Of a stretch of DNA of 31,866 nucleotides, positions 21,747-29,263 are shown piece after piece. The DNA is taken from NCBI GenBank assembly GCA_046262415.1, contig JBHEMU010000137.1, positions 1-31,866 on the forward strand. The letters run 5' to 3'. Origin of the DNA: JACDAS01 sp046262415 (GTDB lineage: Bacteria; Actinomycetota; Thermoleophilia; Gaiellales; Gaiellaceae). The notes below the pieces were generated by a model, which did not search any database, was not told the DNA's origin, and saw only the letters and a program-made list of their open reading frames with translations. Position numbers and translations under genes: made by a program. Position 1 is the first letter of the stretch. Each line of letters begins with the position of its first letter.

Positions 21747-22988
21747 ATGAGGATCGCGATCGTCGGCGCCGGCATCTCCGGCCTCGGAGCGGCCTACCTG
21801 CTCGCGCGCGGGCACGACGTCGAGCTGTTCGAGCGTGCGGGCTCCGCCGGCGGGCACACGAACACGGTCAGCCACTGGGTCGGCGGCCGGCGGCTCGGGC
21901 TGGACACGGGCTTCCTCGTCCACAACGAGCGCAACTACCCCAACCTGCTGCGCCTGTTCCGCGAGCTCGGCGTCCGCACGCAGGACGCCGAGATGTCGTT
22001 CTCGGTCACGTGCGGGCGCTGCGCGCTCGAGTACTCCGGCCGGCGGCCGTTCGCCCAGCGGCGGAACCTCGCGCGCCCGCGCTTCGCCTCGCTGCTCTAC
22101 GAGATCGGGCGCTGGCTGCGAACCGCGCTCCGCAGCCTGGAGGAGCGCGACTACGAGCGCCACACGCTGGGCCGCTACCTGGCCGAGCGCGGCTACTCGC
22201 CCCGCTTCCGGGACCACTTCCTGATCCCGCTCACCTCGGCCCTCTGGTCGACGGCCCCCGAGCGGGCCCTCGACTTCCCCGCCGCCTACGCGATCCGCTT
22301 CTTCGACCACCACGGGATGCTCGGCTTCGGCCGCTTCGGCTGGAGGACCGTGTCCGGCGGGAGCCGCGCGTACGTGCGCGCCCTCGAGCAGCGGCTCGGC
22401 GGGCGGCTCCACACCGGCCTCGGCGTCCGAGCCGTCCGCCGTACTCCCGGCGGCGTCGAGCTGACCACCGAGGACGGCGTCACGAGGGCCTTCGACAAGG
22501 TCGTGATCGCGACGCACGCCGACCAGGCGCTGGCGCTCCTCGCCGATCCCGCGGACGAGGAGCGGCGTACGCTCGGCGCCTTCCGCTACACGACGAACGA
22601 GACCGTCCTGCACACGGACGAGTCGTTGCTGCCGCGCTGCGCGAAGGCCCGGGCTTCGTGGAACTTCCAGCGGCCGGACTGCTCGTCGGCGACCGGGAAG
22701 CCGACGATCACGTACTACCTGAACCGCCTGCAGGCGCTCGAGGAGGACCGGCACTACAGCGTCACGCTGAACCGCACCGCCGCGATCGACCCCGCCCGGG
22801 TGATCGCCCGCTTCGACTACCACCACCCCCTCTACACGCTGGAGAGCCTCGCCGCCCAGCGCAAGCTCGGGGAGCTCTCCGGCCGCCGGAACACGTACTA
22901 CGCGGGCGCCCACCACGGCAACGGCTTCCACGAGGACGGCCTCGTGTCGGGCGTGCGCGCCGCGGCGGCGCTGGGCGTGGCCTGGTGA
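21747..22988 (+). CDS. FAD-dependent amine-oxidase-like oxidoreductase (lipid locus)
   Basis: A 413-residue flavoprotein with an N-terminal dinucleotide motif IAIVGAGISGLGAAYLL and the downstream acidic end of the ADP-binding fold, LFERAGSAGGHTNTV. The C-terminal FAD contact is YYAGAHHGNGFHEDGLVSG. This is the amine-oxidase-like family that is regularly encoded next to DUF1365 and cyclopropane-synthase-like proteins, where the substrate is thought to be a fatty acyl chain rather than an amine. It could introduce or reduce a carbon-carbon double bond in a methylated acyl chain; this is an inference. It is the first of six genes, each overlapping the next by 1-4 nt. The start is probably leaderless, and the stop overlaps the DUF1365 GTG. 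Confidence 0.88.
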   Translation: MRIAIVGAGISGLGAAYLLARGHDVELFERAGSAGGHTNTVSHWVGGRRLGLDTGFLVHNERNYPNLLRLFRELGVRTQDAEMSFSVTCGRCALEYSGRRPFAQRRNLARPRFASLLYEIGRWLRTALRSLEERDYERHTLGRYLAERGYSPRFRDHFLIPLTSALWSTAPERALDFPAAYAIRFFDHHGMLGFGRFGWRTVSGGSRAYVRALEQRLGGRLHTGLGVRAVRRTPGGVELTTEDGVTRAFDKVVIATHADQALALLADPADEERRTLGAFRYTTNETVLHTDESLLPRCAKARASWNFQRPDCSSATGKPTITYYLNRLQALEEDRHYSVTLNRTAAIDPARVIARFDYHHPLYTLESLAAQRKLGELSGRRNTYYAGAHHGNGFHEDGLVSGVRAAAALGVAW

Positions 22989-23731
22989 GAAGCGCGATCT
23001 ACACCGGCACGCTCGTGCACGCTCGCCGTGCCCCCGTCGAGCACGCGTTCCGCTACCCGGTCTCGTACTTCCTCGTCGACCTCGACGAGACGGCGGCGCT
23101 GGAGCGGCGGCTCCGGCTCCTCTCGGTCGACCGGCCGAACGTCGTCTCCCTCTACGCCCGCGACCACTTCGACGACGACGGCCGCTCGCTGAAGGAGAAG
23201 GTCGTGCGCTTCGCCGGCGAGCGCGGCGTCGACCTCGAGGGCGGACGCGTGCTCATGCTCACGCAGCTCCGCGTGCTCGGCTACGTCTTCAACCCGGTCA
23301 CCTTCTCGTGGTGCTACGGGGCGGACGGGGAGCTTCGCTGCATCGTCGCCGAGCTGAGCAACACCTTCGGCGAGCGGCTGCCGGAGCTCCTCGCGGGCGA
23401 CCGGCTCCGCTACGAGCACGACAAGCGTCTCCACGTCTCCCCGTTCATGGGCCTCGAGCAGCGTTACCGCTATGCCTTCTCGGAGCCGGCCGAGCGGGTG
23501 TCGGTCCGGATCGACGTGCTCGAGGGCGAGGGCAGGCCGCTCCGGGCGACGCTCAACGCGCGGCGGCGGGAGCTGACGAACGCGAGCCTGGCCCGGGCGC
23601 TCCTGCGCTACCCGCTGATGCCGGTGCAGGTGATCGGCCTGATCCACTGGCAGGCCCTGCGCCTGTGGTTGAAGCGCGTGCCGTTCCACCACAAGCCGCC
23701 CTTCGTACCCGGTCAGGGCTCGGTTCGCTGA
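22985..23731 (+). CDS. DUF1365 family protein
   Basis: A 248-residue protein of the DUF1365 family. Recognisable segments are YTGTLVHARRAPVEHAFRY at the start, RVLGYVFNPVTFSWCY in the middle, VAELSNTFGER, and HVSPFMGLEQRYRYAF. The biochemical role is unestablished, although the family almost always travels with an amine-oxidase-like flavoprotein and a cyclopropane-synthase-like methyltransferase, as here. A role in handling or presenting the acyl substrate is often supposed. There is no clear signal peptide. The GTG start overlaps the flavoprotein stop (GTGA), and the stop is overlapped by the CTG start of the next gene. Confidence 0.9.
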   Translation: MRSAIYTGTLVHARRAPVEHAFRYPVSYFLVDLDETAALERRLRLLSVDRPNVVSLYARDHFDDDGRSLKEKVVRFAGERGVDLEGGRVLMLTQLRVLGYVFNPVTFSWCYGADGELRCIVAELSNTFGERLPELLAGDRLRYEHDKRLHVSPFMGLEQRYRYAFSEPAERVSVRIDVLEGEGRPLRATLNARRRELTNASLARALLRYPLMPVQVIGLIHWQALRLWLKRVPFHHKPPFVPGQGSVR

Positions 23732-24966
23732 GTACGTACGAGAGAAGCCTCCGCGAGGCCCCGGCCGCCCGCGCGCGGCCGCTCGAGCGCGTCGCCCGCG
23801 GCCTGCTCGACCGGGCCCTCGCGCACCTGGAGGCCGGCGCCCTCGAGGTCGTCCTTCCGGACGGCTCGGCGCGCCGCTTCGGCGCCGGACGGCCCGTCCG
23901 CGTGACGATCGAGAGCCCGAACCTGTTCCGGCGCCTGGCAACGCGGGGCAAGCTCGCTCTCGGCGAGTCGTACACCGCCGGCGAGTGGCGCGCGGACGAC
24001 CTCGTCGCCTTCTTCGAGCTGCTGCTGCGAAACGCCGACGCGGCCGCCGCCCGGCACCCGACGCTCCTGCGGGTCCTGGCCGCCCGGCCGCGGCTGCGCA
24101 CCCGCAACGGCCTGCGCCGCTCGCGCCGGAACATCGCGTACCACTACGACCTCGGGAACGACCTGTTCGCCCTCTTCCTCGACGAGACGATGACCTACTC
24201 GTGCGCCGTCTTCGAGCGGCCCGGCGAGCCGCTCGAAGAGGCCCAGCGCACGAAGTACCGCCGGATCTGCGAGCACCTGCGACTCAGCCCCGCCGACCGC
24301 GTCCTCGAGATCGGCTGCGGGTGGGGCGGCTTCGCGATCCAGGCCGCGAAGGAGTACGGAGCGCGGGTCACCGGGCTGACGATCTCCGCCTCCCAGGCCG
24401 AGCTCGCCCGGCGGCGGGTGGCGGAGGCGGGCGTCTCCGACCTGGTCGAGATCGTCCTCGCCGACTACCGGGAGCACCGGGGTTCGTACACGAAGGTCGC
24501 CTCGATCGAGATGCTCGAGGCGATCGGGGAACGGCAGTACGCGACCTTCTTCGCGACGTGCGACCGGTTGCTCGAGCCCGGCGGCATCGCCTGCATCCAG
24601 ACGATCCTCGTGCCGGACCAGCGCTGGGACCGCTACCGCAGGACGCCCGACTGGATCGAGCGGTACCTCTTCCCCGGCTGCCTGATCCCCTCGCTGACGG
24701 CGCTGACGCGCGCGACGACGCAGGCGTCGAGGCTGATGGTCCACGAGGTCGACGAGATCGGCGTCCACTATGCCGAGACGCTGCGCCGGTGGCGCGCGCG
24801 GTTCCACGAGCGGCTCGACGACGTGCGCAGGCTCGGCTACGACGAGCGCTTCGTGCGCACCTGGGACTTCTACCTCGCCTACTGCGAGGCTGCTTTCCGG
24901 GTGCGGTCGCTGCGCGACGTGCAACTCGTGCTGACGCGGCCCTTCAACGAAGCCCTGGCAAGTTGA
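23728..24966 (+). CDS. cfa: Cyclopropane-fatty-acyl-phospholipid synthase-like methyltransferase (first copy)
   Basis: A 412-residue SAM-dependent enzyme that would transfer a methylene or methyl group to the double bond of a lipid acyl chain. After an N-terminal domain of about 135 residues (ESPNLFRRLATRGKLALGESY), the catalytic part shows HYDLGNDLF, the conserved cysteine C159 in TMTYSCA, the SAM motif VLEIGCGWGGFA (192-203), SIEMLEAIGE and the late cysteine in YLAYCEAAF. The position matching the bicarbonate-site histidine of E. coli Cfa appears to be glutamine (CIQTI, Q291), so chemistry may differ from true cyclopropanation. No standard start codon is in frame: CTG 23728, overlapping the previous stop as CTGA, fits best. 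It is followed by a TTGA overlap with the acyltransferase. Confidence 0.9.
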   Translation: MSTYERSLREAPAARARPLERVARGLLDRALAHLEAGALEVVLPDGSARRFGAGRPVRVTIESPNLFRRLATRGKLALGESYTAGEWRADDLVAFFELLLRNADAAAARHPTLLRVLAARPRLRTRNGLRRSRRNIAYHYDLGNDLFALFLDETMTYSCAVFERPGEPLEEAQRTKYRRICEHLRLSPADRVLEIGCGWGGFAIQAAKEYGARVTGLTISASQAELARRRVAEAGVSDLVEIVLADYREHRGSYTKVASIEMLEAIGERQYATFFATCDRLLEPGGIACIQTILVPDQRWDRYRRTPDWIERYLFPGCLIPSLTALTRATTQASRLMVHEVDEIGVHYAETLRRWRARFHERLDDVRRLGYDERFVRTWDFYLAYCEAAFRVRSLRDVQLVLTRPFNEALAS

Positions 24967-25598
24967 TCCCGCTCTACGAGGTGCTCGAGCGGATCCGGTT
25001 CCGCGCGTTCCTGACGAAGCTGTACCGGGTCCGGGTCGACGGCGCCGAGCGGATCCCCGAGCGCGGCCCGGTCATCCTCGTCGCGAACCACGAGTCTCTG
25101 ATCGACCCGTGGATCCTCGCGCTCGCCACCAGGCGGCATCTCCGCTACATGGCCAAGTCGGAGTTCTTCAAGTACTCGCTGACGCGGCTCGTGATGAATC
25201 TCTTCGGCACGTTCCCGATCGAGCGCGGCGGCGCGGACGCGGACGCGCTCGGCCGCGCCGGCGAGCTGCTCGAGCAGGGGGAGGCGCTCGGCATCTTCCC
25301 CCAGGGCACGTGCCTGCCCTTCCGCAGCCGGCGGTGGCGCAGCGGCGCGGCGAGGATCGCGCTCGCGAGCGGCACTCCGATCGTGCCCGTCTGCATCGTC
25401 GGCACCGAGAAGGCGCTCCGTCCCCACCGCCCGAAGCTCGGGCGGCCGCGCATCCGCATCCTCATCGCCGAGCCGCTGGAGGTGACGCGGCAGGAACCGA
25501 CCGTCGCCGCCGCCCGGGCGCTGACCGCCCGGATCGAGGAGACGATCGCCGACCTGCGGCGCCCCTTCGGGCCGCCCGCGCACGTCTGGATCGACTGA
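24963..25598 (+). CDS. 1-acylglycerol-3-phosphate acyltransferase (PlsC-like)
   Basis: A 211-residue acyltransferase of the PlsC family, which acylates lysophosphatidate or a related glycerolipid at the membrane. Motif I is N42-H43-x4-D48 (NHESLID), motif II is FPIERGG (84-90), and motif IV is TPIVPVCIVG. Motif III reads FPQGTCLPF rather than the usual FPEGTRS, with Gln in place of the conserved Glu; this change may alter glycerol-phosphate binding. The TTG start at 24963 overlaps the methyltransferase stop, and the TGA stop shares a base with the DUF1295 ATG. Its place inside the lipid operon suggests it loads modified acyl chains, or makes the lipid on which modification occurs. Confidence 0.9.
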   Translation: MIPLYEVLERIRFRAFLTKLYRVRVDGAERIPERGPVILVANHESLIDPWILALATRRHLRYMAKSEFFKYSLTRLVMNLFGTFPIERGGADADALGRAGELLEQGEALGIFPQGTCLPFRSRRWRSGAARIALASGTPIVPVCIVGTEKALRPHRPKLGRPRIRILIAEPLEVTRQEPTVAAARALTARIEETIADLRRPFGPPAHVWID

Positions 25599-26395
25599 TG
25601 GCGTGGTGGACGCTGCTGCTGCTCGGCTGGGGCGTGGTGTCGGCGCTGATGCTCGGGCTCTGGCTGGTCCAGACCCGCACCGGGAACGCCACCGCCGTCG
25701 ATGCGGGCTGGGCGGTCAGCCTGGCGCTGCTGGCGGGCCTCTACGCCTTGCTCGGCAGCGGTTCCTCGGAGCACCGCGCCCTGATCGCGGTGATCGCAGG
25801 GCTCGAGAACGCGCGGCTCGCCTGGCTGATCCTGGGCCGTGCCGGAGGCGAGCGGGAGGATTCGCGCTACCGGGAGCTCCGGGCGCGGTGGCGTGCGCGC
25901 GGGCGGGAGCAGCGGAGCTTCTTCGTCTTCTACCAGGCCCAGGGGCTGCTGGCGCTCGTGCTCTCGGCGCCCTTCCTCGCCGCCGCCTCGAACGGACACG
26001 ACGGCCTCGAGCCGCTCGAGTGGGCCGGAGCCGGCGTCTGGCTCGCCGGCTCGTGCGTCGAGGCGCTCGCAGACGCCCAGCTGACCCGCTTCAAGCGTGA
26101 CTCCTCACGCCGCGGACAGACGATGCGCACGGGCCTCTGGCGCTACTCGCGCCATCCGAACTACTTCGGCCAGTGGCTGACCTGGTGCGGCTACGCCCTC
26201 GTCGCCCTCGCCGCCCCGTGGGGGTGGGCCGGGCTCCTCTCCCCCGCGCTGATGCTCTACCTGATCCTCTTCGTCACCGGCGTGCCGCCCTCGGAGGAGC
26301 GCTCGCTCGCGAGCCGCGGCGAGGACTACCGGCGCTACCAGCGGGAGACGAGCGTCTTCGTGCCGTGGTTCCCGCGGCGGGCCGAGGGCCCGTGA
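25598..26395 (+). CDS. DUF1295 membrane protein (steroid 5-alpha-reductase-like)
   Basis: A 265-residue integral membrane protein with about six hydrophobic segments (for example 3-25, 37-54, 108-130 and 212-232). It has the DUF1295 signatures EREDSRYRELRARW near 86-99 and SRHPNYFGQWLTWCGY near 184-199, then SEERSLASRGEDYRRYQ. The family is related to steroid 5-alpha-reductases and isoprenylcysteine methyltransferases; the first group reduces carbon-carbon double bonds with NADPH. In this operon a role in reducing a methylene or alkene intermediate to a methyl branch is attractive but unproved. The ATG overlaps the plsC stop, and the stop overlaps the next GTG. Confidence 0.9.
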   Translation: MAWWTLLLLGWGVVSALMLGLWLVQTRTGNATAVDAGWAVSLALLAGLYALLGSGSSEHRALIAVIAGLENARLAWLILGRAGGEREDSRYRELRARWRARGREQRSFFVFYQAQGLLALVLSAPFLAAASNGHDGLEPLEWAGAGVWLAGSCVEALADAQLTRFKRDSSRRGQTMRTGLWRYSRHPNYFGQWLTWCGYALVALAAPWGWAGLLSPALMLYLILFVTGVPPSEERSLASRGEDYRRYQRETSVFVPWFPRRAEGP

Positions 26396-27384
26396 TCCGG
26401 ATCCCCGATCCGGCCGTCCGAACCGTGATCGGGGTGAACTGTGCCCGGCGGCTCCGGCGCGAGCGGCGGGGCGGCGAGGCGCGGCAGCGGGCCTTCCTGG
26501 AGACGCTCCGCCGCTCCCCGATCGCCGAGCAGGTCGAGAAGCCGAACGAGCAGCACTACGAGCTCCCGGCCGAGTTCTTCCAGCTCGCCCTCGGTCCGCG
26601 CCTCAAGTACAGCTGCTGCCTGTGGCCGGCAGGGGTCGGCGACCTGCCGCGCGCCGAGGCCGCGATGCTGGCCCTCACCTGCGAGCGCGCGGAGGTCGAG
26701 GACGGGATGGAGATCCTCGATCTCGGCTGCGGCTGGGGGTCGCTGTCGTTCTGGCTGGCCGAGCACTATCCGCGGGCGCGCATCCTCGCCGTCTCCAACT
26801 CCCGGGTGCAGCGGGGGTTCCTCGAGCGCGAGATCGCCCGGCGGGGCTGCGCCAACCTCGAGGTCGTCACCGCCGACGCGAACGTGTTCGATCCGGGCCG
26901 GCGTTTCGACCGCGTGCTGTCGGTCGAGATGCTCGAGCACATGCGGAACTACGGGGCGCTGCTCGGGCGGATCGCGTCGTGGCTGGAGCCGGACGCGCGG
27001 TTCTTCGTGCACGTCTTCTCGCACCGCCGCTACGCCTATCCCTACGACACGTCCTGGATGGCGAGGCGGTTCTTCACCGGCGGGACGATGCCCTCGCACG
27101 CCCTGATCCCGACGCTCGCGACCGGCCTCGAGCCCGTCCGGCGCTGGTCCGTCGACGGCACGCACTACGCGCGAAGCGCGGAGGCGTGGCTCGCGCGGCT
27201 CGACGCGAACGCCGACGCCGCCCTCGAGGTGCTGGCGAAGGTCTACGGGCGCCGCCGGGCGCGGCGCCGGCTCGCGGACTGGCGCATCTTCTTCATGGCC
27301 TGCGCCGAGCTCTGGGGCTACGCCGGGGGGCGCGAGTGGCAGGTCTCGCACTACCTCTTCGCTCCGCGAGGCGCCGTCCGCTGA
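26392..27384 (+). CDS. CMAS-family SAM-dependent methyltransferase (second copy)
   Basis: A 330-residue methyltransferase of the cyclopropane/mycolic acid synthase superfamily, but of the shorter branch that also includes coclaurine N-methyltransferase-like proteins. Visible are NEQHYELPAEFFQLALG, the cysteine pair in LKYSCCLWP, the SAM motif ILDLGCGWGS (108-117), AVSNSRVQ and SVEMLEHM. The C-terminal part has WRIFFMACAELWGY in place of the Cfa FRxR ending. It differs clearly from the methyltransferase at 23728-24966, so it is not a simple duplicate and may act on a different step or lipid. The GTG start overlaps the DUF1295 stop, and a 20-codon ORF overlaps its own stop. Confidence 0.9.
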   Translation: MIRIPDPAVRTVIGVNCARRLRRERRGGEARQRAFLETLRRSPIAEQVEKPNEQHYELPAEFFQLALGPRLKYSCCLWPAGVGDLPRAEAAMLALTCERAEVEDGMEILDLGCGWGSLSFWLAEHYPRARILAVSNSRVQRGFLEREIARRGCANLEVVTADANVFDPGRRFDRVLSVEMLEHMRNYGALLGRIASWLEPDARFFVHVFSHRRYAYPYDTSWMARRFFTGGTMPSHALIPTLATGLEPVRRWSVDGTHYARSAEAWLARLDANADAALEVLAKVYGRRRARRRLADWRIFFMACAELWGYAGGREWQVSHYLFAPRGAVR

Positions 27385-27443
27385 GAGACGCCCTGGACGT
27401 GGTCGGGGCGCGGCTCGAGCGGGGACTCGGGTTGCCGGCCTGA
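27381..27443 (+). CDS. Possible 20-codon ORF at the operon end
   Basis: The frame from CTG 27381 overlaps the methyltransferase stop as CTGA and reads LRDALDVVGARLERGLGLPA before TGA 27441-27443. It would form a short amphipathic helix. The same CTGA junction occurs at arsC and cfa, but no homologue is recognised. The rest of the gap up to 27485 shows no other ORF or hairpin. Confidence 0.2.
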   Translation: MRDALDVVGARLERGLGLPA

Positions 27444-27485
27444 GCTCCGCCAGAACGCAAGACCGCGGCTGAACGCCCTCACGAG

Positions 27486-27491
27486 TACGGT
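27486..27491 (+). promoter_or_regulatory. Predicted -10 element for the membrane histidine kinase
   Basis: TACGGT lies 26 nt before the preferred GTG at 27518. A ribosome site GGGAAGGA (27503-27510) lies between, so this gene appears to have a short conventional leader. An in-frame TTG at 27491 overlaps the element itself and is unlikely to be the start. Confidence 0.35.
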
Positions 27492-27517
27492 TGGGACTCC
27501 GCGGGAAGGATGTCGCA

Positions 27518-29263
27518 GTGAGATCGATCGTCGAGGGCCTGCGCTACCTCAACCTGGCCGTCTTCACGGCGGTGGCCGTGGTCGCGATCAGGCAGTGGCG
27601 CCTGAGGAGGACACGCGCCGGGATCTGGGCGGCGCTGACCTTCGGCTCGCTCGCGCTCGTCGCCGACCTGGGCCCCGTCCTGCCGGAGGAGCCCGGGACG
27701 ATCCCCGAGCACGTCCTGCTGCGCACGGTGATCGCCGTCCTCGTGTTGTTCCCGTACTTCCTGTACCGCTTCACGACGGCGTTCCAGCCGCCCTCCCTGG
27801 CCCTCGAGCGCCGGCTCGGGCTGATGACCGTGGCGGTCATCATCTGGACGTTCGCCCTGCCCCACGTCCCCGGCGATGGCGAGCCGAGGCCCGCCTGGTT
27901 CCTGGCCTACCTGGCCGCCTTCCTCCTCCACTGGACCGTCCTGTCGGTCGTCGTCGGGGTCCGCCTGTGGCGTGCCGGCGTGGGTCAACCGGCGGTTGCC
28001 CGCCGGCGCATGCGGATGCTGACGTTCGCCGCGGTCCTGCTCACCCTCTCGCTCCTGATCGGAGTCGGGGGAGCGAGCGACGACTCCCCGGTCTCGCTCG
28101 TCGCCGGCCTGCTCGTCACCCTCAGCGCCCTCGGCTTCCTCCTCGGACTGGCCCCGCCCACGCTGCTCCGCCTGATCTGGCGCCGGCCCGAGCAGGATCG
28201 GATGCGCGAAGTCACGGTCGGCCTCGTCCGCGCGACCAGCGAGGCCGAGGTCGTGCGCGAGGTGCTCCCGTCCCTGGCGCGGATGGTCGGTGGCCGCGCC
28301 GCCGCGCTCCTCGCCACGGACGGCCGCCTGATCGGCTCGCACGGCCTCTCGGAGGAGGAGGTCGCGCAACTCGGCTCTCGGGCGGAGGTGACGGCGGACG
28401 CGCACGTGCAGGAGGTCGAGGTCCCGGGCGTCGGGCGCCTGCTCGTCTGGACCTCCCCGTACTCCCCGTACTTCGGAGAGGAGGAGCTCGGGCTGATGAG
28501 CTCGCTCGGAGCGCTGATGGGACTGGCCCTCGATCGCGTCCATCTGTTCGCCCAGGAACGCGCGGCGCGCCTGGAGCTCGAGCGGGCGGACGAGGTGAAG
28601 TCGAACTTCATCTCGCTGGCAGCGCACGAGCTCCGTACGCCGGTGACGACGGTCTACGGGCTCGCCGAGACGATCCGGCACCGGGGCCCGCAACTCGATG
28701 CCGAGACGGTCGAGCACCTGCAGACCACCCTCGCCCAGCAGACGCGCCGGATGGCCGACCTCGTCGAGCAGTTGCTCGACCTCTCGCGCCTCGACGCGAA
28801 GGCGATCGAGATCCGGCCCGAACGGCTGCGCCTCGCGGCGCGGGTCGCCGAGGTGGTCGCCCTCGCCGCGGGGGACGAGTCGGGCTCGGTCGAGGTCGAC
28901 GTCTCACCCGGACTCGAGGCCGACGTCGACCCGCAGGTGCTCGACCGGATCGTCTCGAACCTCGTCGTGAACGCGCTGCGACACGGCCGCGCCCCGGTGC
29001 GGATCACCGCCGCCCAGGAGAACGGGACGCTCCGGCTCTGCGTCGAGGATCGCGGCCCGGGCGTCCCCGGCGAGTTCGTGCCGCACCTGTTCGACCGCTT
29101 CATGCGCAGCGAGACGGCCCAGTCGAGCGGCCGCGGCAGCGGCCTGGGGCTCGCGATCGCCCGCTCCTACGCGCTGGCGCACGACGGCGAGCTCAGCTAC
29201 GTGCCCGGCATCCCGACCGGCGCCCGCTTCGAGCTGACGGTCCCGGCCGGAAGCGCTACCTGA
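27518..29263 (+). CDS. Membrane-bound sensor histidine kinase with 7-TM and GAF domains
   Basis: A 581-residue kinase. The first 230 residues hold about seven hydrophobic helices with short loops, a membrane sensor of the 7-TM type. A GAF-like domain covers about 235-345, followed by a short coiled segment (QERAARLELERADEVK). HisKA has the phospho-acceptor H370 in FISLAAHELRTPVTTVYGL, and HATPase shows RIVSNLVVNALRHG, EDRGPGVPG, LFDRFMR and GRGSGLGLAIA. The GTG start 7 nt after GGGAAGGA is preferred. No response regulator gene is adjacent, so its partner is unknown. It lies downstream of the lipid operon with its own promoter, and a membrane-lipid signal is possible but speculative. It is convergent with the next gene, overlapping by 8 bp. 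Confidence 0.92.
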   Translation: MRSIVEGLRYLNLAVFTAVAVVAIRQWRLRRTRAGIWAALTFGSLALVADLGPVLPEEPGTIPEHVLLRTVIAVLVLFPYFLYRFTTAFQPPSLALERRLGLMTVAVIIWTFALPHVPGDGEPRPAWFLAYLAAFLLHWTVLSVVVGVRLWRAGVGQPAVARRRMRMLTFAAVLLTLSLLIGVGGASDDSPVSLVAGLLVTLSALGFLLGLAPPTLLRLIWRRPEQDRMREVTVGLVRATSEAEVVREVLPSLARMVGGRAAALLATDGRLIGSHGLSEEEVAQLGSRAEVTADAHVQEVEVPGVGRLLVWTSPYSPYFGEEELGLMSSLGALMGLALDRVHLFAQERAARLELERADEVKSNFISLAAHELRTPVTTVYGLAETIRHRGPQLDAETVEHLQTTLAQQTRRMADLVEQLLDLSRLDAKAIEIRPERLRLAARVAEVVALAAGDESGSVEVDVSPGLEADVDPQVLDRIVSNLVVNALRHGRAPVRITAAQENGTLRLCVEDRGPGVPGEFVPHLFDRFMRSETAQSSGRGSGLGLAIARSYALAHDGELSYVPGIPTGARFELTVPAGSAT

